Origin: Allofranklinella schreckenbergeri
GTDB taxonomy: Bacteria; Pseudomonadota; Gammaproteobacteria; Burkholderiales; Burkholderiaceae_C
Reading direction: 5' to 3'
NCBI RefSeq assembly: GCF_003703475.1
Contig: NZ_RDQM01000002.1
Span: forward strand, 62,001 to 126,000
Length of the DNA: 64,000 nt
Every line of letters starts with the position of its first letter. Positions within the stretch are counted from its first letter, which is position 1. A program made the translations under genes and the position numbers. Below, piece after piece: positions 54,941 through 63,862 of this stretch. The notes beneath the pieces were generated by a model. It was not told the origin of the DNA. It made no database searches and saw nothing but the letters and a program-made list of their open reading frames with translations.

Positions 54941-56260
54941 ATGAACGCCCCCAGCTCCCAATACCTCAGCCCCGCAGCCACCGTGCGCGTGTTCTGCGTG
55001 TTTGCGCTGGTGTACTTCCTCTCCACCATGGTGCGGGCCATCATGGCTACGCTGGCGCCCGAACTCACCGCCGCTTTCGCGCTCGACGATGCGCAACTGG
55101 GCCTGCTGGCGGGCAGCTATTTCGTCGGCTTTTCGCTGATGCAAATCCCGCTGGGCATGGCGCTCGATCGCTTTGGCCCGCCGCGCACCGCCGTCGTGTT
55201 CCTGTTGGTGGCCCTGGCGGGCGGGGTGTTGACCGCCACCGCCCAATCCTTTGCCGCCATGCTGGCTGGCCGCACCTTGTTGGGGCTGGGCCTGGCTGCC
55301 GGGCTGATGGCGCCCATGGCGGCCTACCGCCGCTGGTTTCGCCCCGCCGCGCAGGTGCGCTCCAACGCCTGGATGCTCACCGTCGGCTCGCTGGGCATGC
55401 TGGCCTCCACCGTGCCGGTGCAATGGCTGCTGCCCCAAATCGGCTGGCGCGGCGTGTTCTGGTTGTGGACGGGGCTGGCGCTGCTGGCCTGGCTGGGCTT
55501 GCTGCTGTGGATTCCGCGTTGGCAGCACAACGCAGCGGCAGACCACGCAGCAGCGGGCAATGGGGCAGGGCAGGGCGGCGCTGCGGCAGGCCAGGCCACG
55601 CCGCCTGCTGCGCCACGCCCGCCCACGCTGCGCGCCATCCTCAAAGGCTATGGCACGGTGCTGTTGGACAAACGCTTTCTCAGCGTCGCGCCAGTGGGTT
55701 TTTTTGGCTACGGCGCGATGTTCGCCATGCTGACGCTGTGGATCGGCCCCTGGCTGCGCGAGGTGCATGGCGCCAATGCGCAGCAAGTGGCCTCCGGCCT
55801 GTTTGCGATCAATATGGGCATGATGGCGGCCTTTTTCCTCTGGGGCGTCGTGGCGCCCAGGCTGGAGCGGCGCGGCTTGCAACTGGAGCCGCTGGTTCTG
55901 GTGACCATGCTCACCGGGCTGGCGCTGTTGCCGCTGGTGCTGTGGCAGGGCGAGCGCGCGGGCTGGCTGCATTGGGCGGTGTATTGCATGAGCCTGTCGG
56001 GCTTTTCGCTGGTGCAGCCCAAGCTGGCCCAGCACTTTCCCAGCCATTTGGCGGGCCGGGCGCTGACGGCGTTCAATCTGACGATTTTTGCTGGCGGCTT
56101 TTTCCTGCAATGGGGCGTGGGCGCAGCCATCAATGCCTTTGGCCAGGCAGGGTTTGAGCGCGTGGCCGCGTTCCAAATCGCGCTGATGCTGATGTGGGCG
56201 TGCAAGCTGGCCGCGCTGGGGTGGTTTTTGCGTTTTCGCCATGCGCCAGCGCCGCAATAA
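54941..56260 (+). CDS. Major facilitator superfamily transporter of unknown substrate
   Basis: 439 residues with 12 predicted helices. Motif A between TM2 and TM3 reads GMALDRFGPPRTAVVF, and the N-terminus has a short cytosolic tail then VRVFCVFALVYFLSTMVRAIM. A charged Ala/Gly-rich loop of about 35 residues (AADHAAAGNGAGQGG) joins the two halves. It resembles the NarK/CynX-like nitrate-cyanate branch only loosely, so the substrate is left open. It lies 36 bp after a repeat and ends 9 bp before the EIIA gene. Confidence 0.85.
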   Translation: MNAPSSQYLSPAATVRVFCVFALVYFLSTMVRAIMATLAPELTAAFALDDAQLGLLAGSYFVGFSLMQIPLGMALDRFGPPRTAVVFLLVALAGGVLTATAQSFAAMLAGRTLLGLGLAAGLMAPMAAYRRWFRPAAQVRSNAWMLTVGSLGMLASTVPVQWLLPQIGWRGVFWLWTGLALLAWLGLLLWIPRWQHNAAADHAAAGNGAGQGGAAAGQATPPAAPRPPTLRAILKGYGTVLLDKRFLSVAPVGFFGYGAMFAMLTLWIGPWLREVHGANAQQVASGLFAINMGMMAAFFLWGVVAPRLERRGLQLEPLVLVTMLTGLALLPLVLWQGERAGWLHWAVYCMSLSGFSLVQPKLAQHFPSHLAGRALTAFNLTIFAGGFFLQWGVGAAINAFGQAGFERVAAFQIALMLMWACKLAALGWFLRFRHAPAPQ

Positions 56261-56269
56261 TCGCCCGCT

Positions 56270-56704
56270 ATGACCCTTTGCCGCATTTTCATCGTCGCCC
56301 ACGCACCGCTGGCCTCGGCCCTCAAAGCCTGCGCAGAGCATGTGTTTGCCGATGCCGCCGCCGATGTGCAGGTGTTGGATGTGCTGCCTGAGCACGACAG
56401 CGCTTTCTGGCATGCGCAGGCTGATGCGCTGCTGCTGGCGCCACGGCCAGGCTCTGCCGCAGATGCTGCGGCGCCCCCGGCCCCGGTGCTGCTGCTCACC
56501 GACATCATTGGCGCCACCCCGTACAACGTGGCGTGCGCCTTGGCGGCGCATGCGGCTCAGGCGGGCCTGCCTGCCTGCGTGCTCACGGGCGCGAACCTGC
56601 CCATGCTGCTGCGCGCCATCACCTATCGGCACGAAAGCCTGCCTGACTTGGCCGAGCGCGCCAGCAGCGGGGCCGTGCAATCCATCACCTGCATTCAGCC
56701 ATGA
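56270..56704 (+). CDS. PTS EIIA component of the mannose/fructose type
   Basis: 144 residues. The phosphoacceptor His11 lies in IFIVAHAPLASALKACAEHVF, given as IVAHAPLASALKAC. LLLTDIIGATPYNVAC (about 76-90) is the EIIA-Man core near the active site. This cytosolic protein takes a phosphate from HPr. Its stop overlaps ptsH by 4 bp. No EIIB or EIIC follows in the window, so it is probably part of a regulatory phosphorelay rather than a sugar uptake system, as in other betaproteobacteria. Confidence 0.9.
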   Translation: MTLCRIFIVAHAPLASALKACAEHVFADAAADVQVLDVLPEHDSAFWHAQADALLLAPRPGSAADAAAPPAPVLLLTDIIGATPYNVACALAAHAAQAGLPACVLTGANLPMLLRAITYRHESLPDLAERASSGAVQSITCIQP

Positions 56705-56970
56705 TCCAAACTCAAACCACCATCGTCAACAAACTGGGCCTGCACGCGCGCGCTTCGGCCAAGCTGACCAAACTGGCGGGCAGCTTCGAGAGCCAGGTGT
56801 GGATGAGCCGCAATGGCCGTCGCGTCAATGCCAAAAGCATCATGGGCGTAATGATGTTGGCCGCAGGCAAGGGCGCTGAAGTCGGGCTGGAAACCGATGG
56901 CCCCGACGAGGCCCAGGCCATGCAGGCGCTGCTGGAGCTGATTGCCGACCGCTTTGGGGAGGGCGAATGA
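56701..56970 (+). CDS. ptsH: Phosphocarrier protein HPr
   Basis: 89 residues with His15 in NKLGLHARASAKL, and Ser46 in RVNAKSIMGVMMLAAGKG as the site of a regulatory HPr kinase. It carries phosphate from enzyme I to EIIA proteins. Its start overlaps the EIIA stop (ATGA). The gap to ptsI is 127 bp and contains an 18 bp-arm palindrome that may affect transcription or mRNA processing. Confidence 0.96.
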   Translation: MIQTQTTIVNKLGLHARASAKLTKLAGSFESQVWMSRNGRRVNAKSIMGVMMLAAGKGAEVGLETDGPDEAQAMQALLELIADRFGEGE

Positions 56971-57030
56971 TGGCGGCCCCCAACCGTTGCCTTGTCCCCT
57001 TCGGGCGGCCTGCGTGCGGCACAGGCTCTA

Positions 57031-57085
57031 GAGCGTGTCATGCACTTTTCGCTCTAGAGAGCGGTGGAAAGTGCATGACACGCTC
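57031..57085. repeat. 18 bp perfect inverted repeat between ptsH and ptsI
   Basis: Arms GAGCGTGTCATGCACTTT (57031-57048) and AAAGTGCATGACACGCTC (57068-57085) are exact inverse complements with a 19-base spacer that repeats GCTCTAGAG, also found just before the left arm at 57025. There is no T-run. It ends 12 bases before the ptsI ATG, so the ribosome-binding site (AAGG, 57087-57090) abuts it. Confidence 0.85.
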
Positions 57086-57097
57086 CAAGGGATTGCC

Positions 57098-58891
57098 ATG
57101 AGTGCGCACAACATCCACCTGGCAGGCATTGCCGTTTCGCGTGGCATCGTCATTGGCCGCGCGTTGACGCTGGCGCGCGCGCCCTTGCAGGTTGAGCACC
57201 ACATCATCCCCGGCGCGCAGGTGCCTGCCGAGCTGGAGCGCTTGCAGCGCGGCTTTGACCTGGCCATTGGCGAGTTGCGGCGCGTGCAGCAGGGGCTTGC
57301 CGATGAGGCCGCCTACGCCGATTTGCACACCTTGCTGGACGCCCACGCCATGCTGCTCGAGGACGAAGCCTTGCAGCAAGGCGCGGCCCACTACGTGCGC
57401 GAACGCCACTACAACGCCGAATGGGCCTTGATGGAGCAATTGGCCGAACTCTCGCGCGATTTCGACGCCATGGATGACAGCTATCTGCGCGAGCGCAAGG
57501 CCGATCTGGAGCAGCTCGTGGCGCGCGTGCTGCAATGCATGCGCCTGGCCCCCGGCGTGGCGCCACCACCCATGACGGTGTTGCCCAGCGGTGCCGATGC
57601 CAGCCTGGATGTCACCAGCTTGCCGCCCCGGCCGCGCGATGCGCTGCCGCAAATCGTCGTCGCCCACGATTTGGCCCCTGCGGACATGCTGCACTTTCGC
57701 CGGGGCATGTTTGCAGGCTTTGTCACCGATGCGGGCAGCAAAGCCTCGCACACCGCCATCGTGGCGCGCAGCCTGGATATTCCCGCCGTCGTCGGCATGA
57801 AAGATGCCAGCGCGCGCATCGCCCACAACGATTTGCTCATCGTGCATGCCGATGCGGGCCTGGTCATCCTCAACCCCGATGAGGCCACCCTGCAAACCTA
57901 CCGCGGCTTGCAGGCGCAGATGCTCCAGGCGCGCCAGCGCCAGCAGCGCTTGCGCTACACCCCCGCCATCACCCGCGATGGCTGCCAGATCGAGCTGCTG
58001 GCCAACGTCGAGCTGCCCGCCGACTGCGAAGCCGCCGTGGCTGCCGGAGCCGTGGGCGTGGGGCTGTTTCGCAGCGAGTTTCTCTTTCTGGGCCGCCACG
58101 ACAGCCTGCCCGGTGAGGAGGAGCAATACCGCGCCTACCGCGCAGCCATCCAGGCCATGCAGGGCCTGCCGGTCACCATCCGCACCATCGATATTGGCGC
58201 GGACAAGTTGCTGGAGGTTTGCGGCCACGCGCTGCCCAGCCAGGAGCAATCGGCGCTCGGGCTGCGCGCCATCCGCTGGAGCCTGGCCAATCCCGAGCTG
58301 TTTTGCACCCAGTTGCGCGCTCTGTTGCGCGCCGCCGTGCATGGGCCGTTGAACATCTTGTTTCCCATGCTGTCCCAAATGGGTGAAGTGCGCCAAACGC
58401 TGGAGTTGCTGGAGCAAGCCCGCGAGGAGCTGCGCGCGCGCAACGTGGAATTTGGCCCCGTGCGCCTGGGCGCGATGGTGGAGGTGCCCGCTGCCGCCCT
58501 GATGCTGCGGCAGTTTTTGCCGCACTTCGATTTCATCTCCATCGGCAGCAACGACCTGGCCCAATACACCCTCGCGGTTGATCGCGCCCAGGCCAGCGTG
58601 GCGCATTTGTTCGATGCCACCCACCCCGCCGTGCTGCATTTGATCGCCAACGTCATTGCCCAATGCAAGGCCCAGGGCAAATCCGTCTGCCTGTGCGGCG
58701 AAATCGCAGGCGATCCGCACATCACCCACTTGCTGCTGGGCCTGGGCTTGCAATCTTTTTCCATGAACCCGGCCCAATTGCTGGCCGTCAAGGAGCGCAT
58801 TCTCCAGGCCGACACCGGCGTGCTCGCGCCCTGGGCACAGCAGGTGCTGGAGTTGGAGGACACCCAGGCGGCGCTGGAGCCATCTGGCTAG
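57098..58891 (+). CDS. ptsI: PTS enzyme I, phosphoenolpyruvate-protein phosphotransferase
   Basis: 597 residues from ATG 57098. The N-terminal domain carries His218 in DAGSKASHTAIVARSLDIPAV, given as AGSKASHTAIVARS, with LAGIAVSRGIVIGRAL at the start. The C-terminal PEP-binding TIM barrel has GVGLFRSEFLFLGR, RTIDIGADK, PMLSQMGEVR, SIGSNDLAQYTLAVDR and the catalytic Cys in CLCGEIAGD. It is a full-length generic enzyme I that starts the phosphorelay with PEP. A hairpin lies in front, and an AT-rich element follows its stop. Confidence 0.96.
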   Translation: MSAHNIHLAGIAVSRGIVIGRALTLARAPLQVEHHIIPGAQVPAELERLQRGFDLAIGELRRVQQGLADEAAYADLHTLLDAHAMLLEDEALQQGAAHYVRERHYNAEWALMEQLAELSRDFDAMDDSYLRERKADLEQLVARVLQCMRLAPGVAPPPMTVLPSGADASLDVTSLPPRPRDALPQIVVAHDLAPADMLHFRRGMFAGFVTDAGSKASHTAIVARSLDIPAVVGMKDASARIAHNDLLIVHADAGLVILNPDEATLQTYRGLQAQMLQARQRQQRLRYTPAITRDGCQIELLANVELPADCEAAVAAGAVGVGLFRSEFLFLGRHDSLPGEEEQYRAYRAAIQAMQGLPVTIRTIDIGADKLLEVCGHALPSQEQSALGLRAIRWSLANPELFCTQLRALLRAAVHGPLNILFPMLSQMGEVRQTLELLEQAREELRARNVEFGPVRLGAMVEVPAAALMLRQFLPHFDFISIGSNDLAQYTLAVDRAQASVAHLFDATHPAVLHLIANVIAQCKAQGKSVCLCGEIAGDPHITHLLLGLGLQSFSMNPAQLLAVKERILQADTGVLAPWAQQVLELEDTQAALEPSG

Positions 58892-58916
58892 CGGGAAGCT
58901 TTTGGAGGCATTTTTT

Positions 58917-58988
58917 ACCAATCAATAGGCAAAAAATAACCTTGTTTCGGCATGTCGGCTAATAAGACAGTTTTATATTGATTTGTAA
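58917..58988 (+). repeat. AT-rich palindromic element, copy 16
   Basis: Begins ACCAATCAATAGGCAAAAAAT, core ACCTTGTTTCGGCATGTCGG, ends TTTTATATTGATTTGTAAAT. It lies between convergent ptsI and pabB. Confidence 0.75.
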
Positions 58989-59014
58989 ATGATGAGGGCG
59001 TCCTTTGGCGGAGC

Positions 59015-60922
59015 CTAGAGCGTGGCATGTTGGCCGGGCGTGCACTGCGCGGGTAGCAGCCCTTGGAAGGCGTTGCTGACGGCGATGGCTTCGGCGCGGG
59101 CCAGGTCCTGGCGGGTCAGGCGCGCGCTGCGGACGCTGTGGGCGCCCAGATAGGCGGCGGGATCGGCCAGGATGGCGCGGCGCATCACGCCCTCGAGGAT
59201 GTCCAGCTCCAGCGCGGGCGTGTGCCATTGGCCATCCAGGCGCACAAAGACGTTGCAAATGCCGCCTTCAAGCAGATGGCCGCTGGTGTTGAAAAACAGG
59301 CTGTCGAAAGCGCCCTGGGCCGTGGCGTTTTGGCGGCCCTGGTCGTAGTGGGCGCGGTGGGAGGTTTTGAAGCGGCGCAAGAAATCGCGCTCGGGCAGCG
59401 GTTCGGGGGCGATCAGCAGGCGTACGGGGCGTTGCGTGCTGGCGCTGGCCAGGGTGGCGGGGCGAAAGCGCAGCTCGTAGCGGCCATCAGGGAAGTATTC
59501 GATACGCAGGGCTTGCGGCGTTTGCGGCGCGGGCGCGCTGGCGGCGAGGCTTTGGGCTTGTTCCCACAGTTGCGGCGGCACAGGGGGGAACCGCAGGGCG
59601 CGGGCGCTGTCCTCCAGCCGCTGGCGGTGCAGGGGCAGCAGGGGGCAGTGGCCGTGCTCGGCGCGCAGGGTTTCAATCAGGCTGAACTGGGGCGGCAGCT
59701 CGCGCAGAAAGCGGCTTTTCCATTGGCATTCGCGCCATTCGTCGGCGGGGTCGCTGTCGGCGACGATGCCGCTGCCAACGCCGAAATCGCCTTCATGCAG
59801 GCCATCGGCGCGCGGGTGCAGTTGCAAGGTGCGGATGGCGACGTTGAGCGCGCCCTGGCAGCCCAGCGGGTTATCGGCAGGGGCCAGATGCCCGACGCTG
59901 CCGGTGTAAATGCCGCGCGGGGCGGCTTCGAGGTCGCGGATTTTCTCCATGCTCATGCGCTTGGGCGCGCCGGTGATGGAGCCACAGGGGAAGGTGGCGC
60001 GCAACAGCTCGGCCAAGCGCGTGCCGGGGCGCGGGCGGGCCTGGATACGGCTGGTCATTTGCCAGACGGAGCCGTAGGGGGCGACATGAAAGAGCCGGGG
60101 CACGGCGACGCTGCCGTATTCGGCGATGCGGCCCAGGTCGTTGCGCAGCAAGTCCACGATCATGACGTTTTCGGCGCGGTTTTTGAGATCTTGTGCCAGG
60201 GCCTGGGCGCGTTGCCGGTCGCGCTCGGGGTTGTGCAAATCGCGCGCGGCCGTGCCTTTCATCGGCTCGGTTTCGATCAGGCCATCGGGCTGGATGCGCA
60301 GAAACAGCTCGGGGGAAAAGCCCAGCGTCCACACCGGCGGGGCAGGCTGTAAGGGGGCTTGTGCGCAGGCTTGCGCAGCGCCGGGCAGGCGGGCCAGCAG
60401 CCCGTAGGGCACGGGTTGCTGTTGGCGCAGGCGGCGGTAGAGGGCGGCGGGGTGGCCGTAGCTGCGCACCTGGGCGCGGGTGGTGTAGTTGATTTGATAA
60501 ACCTCGCCGCGCGCAATGGCGGCTTGCACCTGGGCGACGTGGGCGCGATAGCTGGCTTCGTCGATGCCATCGGCCCAGGCGCACAGGCCCGCCGGGGCAT
60601 GGCCGCCAGCTTGCTCCAGCCATTGCGCGAGGGCGGCATGCTGAAGCGGGCTGGCCTGGGCGAACCAGTGGAGCTGGGCGCAGACGCGGCTGTCTGGCAG
60701 GTGTTGCAGGGCCTGGCCCCATTCGTAGGGCAGCCAGAGAAAGGCGTGCCAGCCTTGCGCCCAGCCGTGGTGCAGTTGGGCGTCCAAGCCGTCCAGCTCT
60801 GCCGCGCCGAAGGTGTGCGTGCTGCGCCAATCCCATAGCAGGCGGGCCTGGTTGCAGGTGGCGTCGTCGAGCAAAACGAAGGGGGTGGCCTCGGGCAGAG
60901 CCGGGGCTTGCAGATTTTCCAT
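59015..60922 (-). CDS. pabB: Aminodeoxychorismate synthase component I fused to 4-amino-4-deoxychorismate lyase
   Basis: 635 residues. Residues about 1-400 are PabB-like, with GEVYQINYT, SPELFLRI, TEPMKGTAARD, VMIVDLLRNDLGRIA, GSVWQMTSRI and the chorismate-binding end FPCGSITGAPKRMSMEKI plus RGIYTGSVGH. From about 415 a second unit is an aminotransferase-IV PabC domain, with DSLFFNTSGHLLEGGICNVFV and the PLP Lys in FKTSHRAHYDQGR. It makes p-aminobenzoate for folate from chorismate; PabA (glutaminase) is not encoded nearby. Its final codons coincide with a 15-base stretch resembling the ptsHI palindrome. Confidence 0.94.
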   Translation of the reverse strand: MENLQAPALPEATPFVLLDDATCNQARLLWDWRSTHTFGAAELDGLDAQLHHGWAQGWHAFLWLPYEWGQALQHLPDSRVCAQLHWFAQASPLQHAALAQWLEQAGGHAPAGLCAWADGIDEASYRAHVAQVQAAIARGEVYQINYTTRAQVRSYGHPAALYRRLRQQQPVPYGLLARLPGAAQACAQAPLQPAPPVWTLGFSPELFLRIQPDGLIETEPMKGTAARDLHNPERDRQRAQALAQDLKNRAENVMIVDLLRNDLGRIAEYGSVAVPRLFHVAPYGSVWQMTSRIQARPRPGTRLAELLRATFPCGSITGAPKRMSMEKIRDLEAAPRGIYTGSVGHLAPADNPLGCQGALNVAIRTLQLHPRADGLHEGDFGVGSGIVADSDPADEWRECQWKSRFLRELPPQFSLIETLRAEHGHCPLLPLHRQRLEDSARALRFPPVPPQLWEQAQSLAASAPAPQTPQALRIEYFPDGRYELRFRPATLASASTQRPVRLLIAPEPLPERDFLRRFKTSHRAHYDQGRQNATAQGAFDSLFFNTSGHLLEGGICNVFVRLDGQWHTPALELDILEGVMRRAILADPAAYLGAHSVRSARLTRQDLARAEAIAVSNAFQGLLPAQCTPGQHATL

Positions 60923-60991
60923 TTCAATGTATTTTGGGTTTTATTTGTATGTTGCCGAAATGGGTGGATTTCGTTTCTTTTGATTGGTTAT
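60923..60991 (-). repeat. AT-rich palindromic element, copy 17, adjoining the pabB start
   Basis: Reverse orientation. Read leftwards it begins ACCAATCAAAAGAAACGAAAT, has the core CACCCATTTCGGCAACATAC and ends AAAATACATTGAAA. Its left edge is right at the pabB ATG. A terminator for yidC follows on its right. Confidence 0.75.
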
Positions 60992-60997
60992 TTGTAG

Positions 60998-61022
60998 AAA
61001 AAAGCCGCCTGGCAGGCGGCTT
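60998..61022 (-). terminator. Intrinsic terminator after yidC
   Basis: Read leftwards: an 8 bp stem AAGCCGCC / GGCGGCTT with a 5-base loop, then six T. It lies 20 bp beyond the yidC stop. Confidence 0.75.
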
Positions 61023-61041
61023 CGGGTAGGGCGTAGGGTGT

Positions 61042-62718
61042 TTATTTGAACTTGGGCAGGTTGAACTGCGGCGGCACGCCCATGCGGGTGTTGATGATCC
61101 ACTGCTGCACGATGGAGAGGATGTTGTTGGTCAACCAGTACAGCACCAGGCCCGCCGGGAAGAAGAAGAACATCACGCTGAAGGCCAGCGGCATGAACCA
61201 CATCATCTTGGCTTGCATGGGGTCTGGCGGCGCCGGGTTCAGGGCCACTTGCAGCAGGGACGAGACTGTCATGAGAAGCGGCAAGATGAAGTACGGATCG
61301 GGCGCGGCCAAATCGTTCACCCAGCCAATCCAGGGCGCATGGCGCATTTCCACGCTGGAAAGCAGCACCCAGTACAGGGCGATGAAGAAGGGCATCTGGA
61401 TGAGGATGGGCAGACAGCCGCCGAAGGGGTTGACCTTCTCCTCGCGGTAGATGCGCATCATCTCCAGCTGCATCTGCTGGGGGTTGTCCTTGTGGCGTTC
61501 GCGCAGTTGCTGGATGCGCGGGTTGATGGCCTTCATCTTGGCCATGCTGGCGTAAGCCTTGGCGTTGAGCCAGTAGAAGGCGACTTTGAGCAGCACCACC
61601 AGCGCGACGATGGCCCAACCCCAGTTGCCCAGCAGGTTGTGCAACTGATCGAGCAACCAGTACAGCGGCTTGGCCAGCACTTTGAACATGCCGTAGTCCT
61701 TGACCAACTCCAGGCCGGGGGTGATGCCTTCGAGGTTTTTCTCGATCTGCGGGCCAGCGTAGAAGATGGATTCAACCGCTTGCGATTGGCCGGGCGCAAC
61801 GGTGGCAAAGGGGGTGGTTTGCCCGACGGAATACAAATTCGGGCCCAGGCGGTTGACGTAGTTGGTGCGCTGGATGCCGTCGCGCAAGATCCAGGCAGAG
61901 GCAAAGTAGTGCTGCACCATGGCCACGTAGCCCGTGTCGGTGGTTTTCTCGAAGTTGTCCTTCTTGTTGTTGATGTCTTCGAAGCTGACTTTCTGGAACT
62001 TCTCCGCATCGCTGTAAACCGCCGGCCCGGTGTAGGTGCCCGCAAACATCACGCCGCCATCGACCAGGCCGCCATCGCGGGTGATCTGCTCGTAAAGCTG
62101 GGTGGAGACGGGCGCTTGGCTATGGTTGATGACTTCATGGCGCACATGCGCGTCGTAATGGCCGCGCTTGAATGTCCAGATCTTCACGAGCTGGACGCCG
62201 TTTTGCACGGGCGATTCAAAGCGCACTTGCAGCTCGTTTTGCCCGTCCGCCAGGCTCAAAGGGCCTTCAGCCAGCGTCATCAAAGTCTGATGGTTGGGCA
62301 GGCTGCCGCCAGTCAAGCCGGTCTCGGCCACATAAGTGTGGTCGCCACGGCGGTCGAGCAACACGACATTGCCATCACGCGCATCGTTGTCGTATTGCAG
62401 CAATTGCACGCGGTTGAGCGAGCCGCCTTGGGTGCTGAACGTCAAGCGCAGCACATCGGTGGTCACCACCACATCTTCCGCGCCCGCCACGGGCGCTTGG
62501 GCGCTGGCAGGCGGGGCGCTTGTGGAAGTTGCGGCAGGCACGCCAGCGGGAACAGCGCCTTCAGAGGCGGCCGGAGTGGCTTCGGCGCTGGCGGAGACCG
62601 GGGTTGGCTGCGGGAAAAACAGCGCCGGATTGCCGTTATGGATTTGCCAGCGATCCCACAGCATGATGAGGGAGAAGACAAAAACCACCCACAAAATGGA
62701 GCGACGGATATCGTTCAT
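61042..62718 (-). CDS. yidC: Membrane protein insertase YidC
   Basis: 558 residues from ATG 62718 ([20 protein letters not shown]). After the first TM helix (about 6-23) comes a low-complexity Ala/Pro-rich linker and the large periplasmic P1 beta domain (to about 340), then five TM helices in the C-terminal conserved region. The hydrophilic groove Arg and motifs [41 protein letters not shown] ([14 protein letters not shown]) and [13 protein letters not shown] are present. It inserts and folds inner-membrane proteins with or after SecYEG. The long upstream frame is rejected because yidD occupies it; the start overlaps the yidD stop by 4 bp. Confidence 0.96.
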   Translation of the reverse strand: MNDIRRSILWVVFVFSLIMLWDRWQIHNGNPALFFPQPTPVSASAEATPAASEGAVPAGVPAATSTSAPPASAQAPVAGAEDVVVTTDVLRLTFSTQGGSLNRVQLLQYDNDARDGNVVLLDRRGDHTYVAETGLTGGSLPNHQTLMTLAEGPLSLADGQNELQVRFESPVQNGVQLVKIWTFKRGHYDAHVRHEVINHSQAPVSTQLYEQITRDGGLVDGGVMFAGTYTGPAVYSDAEKFQKVSFEDINNKKDNFEKTTDTGYVAMVQHYFASAWILRDGIQRTNYVNRLGPNLYSVGQTTPFATVAPGQSQAVESIFYAGPQIEKNLEGITPGLELVKDYGMFKVLAKPLYWLLDQLHNLLGNWGWAIVALVVLLKVAFYWLNAKAYASMAKMKAINPRIQQLRERHKDNPQQMQLEMMRIYREEKVNPFGGCLPILIQMPFFIALYWVLLSSVEMRHAPWIGWVNDLAAPDPYFILPLLMTVSSLLQVALNPAPPDPMQAKMMWFMPLAFSVMFFFFPAGLVLYWLTNNILSIVQQWIINTRMGVPPQFNLPKFK

Positions 62719-63050
62719 GAAGACTTCTCGGACGAGGGGGAAGAAGGGGGGCAATCGTTGCTCTCGGAGGCGAGCAAGCGCGTAAACAAGCCTTGGCGCT
62801 CTCCAGCAGGTGGCGTTGCGGGCGGAGGGACAGGATCGCAACCGCCTTCGCACCAAGGATGACAGCGCGCCAGACGGCACACGGTCAGCCAACTGCCACG
62901 CGCTGCGCCGTGCTGTTGCAAAGCGTCAATGGCGTACAGCGAGCAAGTGGGCTCAAACCGGCAGCCACTACCCAGCCAAGGGCTGAGCAGCAGGCGATAG
63001 AGCTTGACCAAGCCGATCAGCCCATCGCGGAAGAAGGCGTTAAGCGTCAT
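62715..63050 (-). CDS. yidD: Membrane protein insertion efficiency factor YidD
   Basis: 111 residues. The amphipathic N-terminus ([25 protein letters not shown]) precedes the Cys-rich core [46 protein letters not shown], given here as [30 protein letters not shown] roughly 35-residue tail after DPVP is not conserved. It assists YidC-dependent insertion at the inner membrane. Its start and stop overlap rnpA and yidC by 4 bp each, so three proteins are translated in tight coupling. Confidence 0.93.
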   Translation of the reverse strand: MTLNAFFRDGLIGLVKLYRLLLSPWLGSGCRFEPTCSLYAIDALQQHGAARGSWLTVCRLARCHPWCEGGCDPVPPPATPPAGERQGLFTRLLASESNDCPPSSPSSEKSS

Positions 63051-63640
63051 GGCAGGGGAGGAGCGGTGTGCTGGCTAGGGTCTGCACCAGCTTGAGGCAC
63101 ATTTGGGAAAGCGGCAGGAGCCGCAGCTGCGAAAGCGCGCGCGAACAGCCGCTGCAATTGCCCCCGCACTTGCAAGCGCAGCGCATCAGAGGCGGCGCTG
63201 CGCAAAGGAGCGGGTGTTTGGCGGGCTGTGCCAGTTGCTGCTTGCAGGAGGACGGAGCTGGCTGCTGGTTGGCGGTGCCGCTGGCGCGGGGTATGCGCAG
63301 GCTTGCGCGGGGCATGAAACCCCCCGCGCAATCGCACCAAAATGGCTTGGGCCGGGATAGAGCCAGCGCCATCATTGCGGCAGTGCTCCAGCGCCACCGC
63401 ATAGACCTGCCGACGAATCAAGTTGCGAGTGACTGCGTGGCGCGCCCAGCGCTTGGGCAATAAAACCCCCACCCAAAGCGCATCGCGATGTGCCGGCGCA
63501 ACCCCTGCCAACTGTGCGGCGGGCAAGCTGTGCAGGCAGAAGTGAGAGGTCTTGGCCACAGGAAAAACAGCCAGCAGTTGTTGAAACTGCTGGCGTTTTT
63601 TCAAATGGCGCAGGGCCTTGGGCTGTGATGCCTGCGGCAT
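63047..63640 (-). CDS. rnpA: Ribonuclease P protein component
   Basis: 197 residues, longer than the usual 110-130. The conserved RNR region is present: [28 protein letters not shown] around 60-85 with Arg72 and Asn73 in RNLIRR. The last helix ([19 protein letters not shown]) comes after an insert of about 35 residues rich in Ala, Gln, Pro and Arg that separates it from the LVRLRGG strand. It binds RNase P RNA and improves pre-tRNA 5' processing. It starts 84 bp downstream of rpmH. Confidence 0.9.
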   Translation of the reverse strand: MPQASQPKALRHLKKRQQFQQLLAVFPVAKTSHFCLHSLPAAQLAGVAPAHRDALWVGVLLPKRWARHAVTRNLIRRQVYAVALEHCRNDGAGSIPAQAILVRLRGGFHAPRKPAHTPRQRHRQPAASSVLLQAATGTARQTPAPLRSAASDALRLQVRGQLQRLFARAFAAAAPAAFPNVPQAGADPSQHTAPPLP

Positions 63641-63724
63641 GCGGTAGCACCTCTCCCTGCGTCACCCTGTGGATGCGATGCGGAATGCGCGCGGCAGGGG
63701 CAACAAGGGCAACGGGGCGAAGGC

Positions 63725-63862
63725 TTATGCCAGGCCCAGACGCTTGCGGCCTTTGGCGCGGCGAGCGTTGATAACGGCGCGGCCGCCCCGTGTTTTCATG
63801 CGCACGAGAAAGCCATGGGTGCGGGCGCGGCGGATTTTGGAGGGCTGGTAGGTGCGTTTCAT
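63725..63862 (-). CDS. rpmH: 50S ribosomal protein L34
   Basis: 45 residues: [20 protein letters not shown] at the N-terminus and [19 protein letters not shown] at the C-terminus, both characteristic. The stop is TAA at 63725. AGAGGT lies 9 bases before the ATG. L34 is a small basic protein of the large subunit. Its position at the head of rpmH-rnpA-yidD-yidC is the standard arrangement beside dnaA; that gene would lie to the right of this window. Confidence 0.97.
   Translation of the reverse strand: MKRTYQPSKIRRARTHGFLVRMKTRGGRAVINARRAKGRKRLGLA

Noticed and set aside
57038-58921. 627-residue leftward frame opposite ptsI
   Set aside because: Mirrored coding sequence; ptsI has every catalytic motif on the plus strand.
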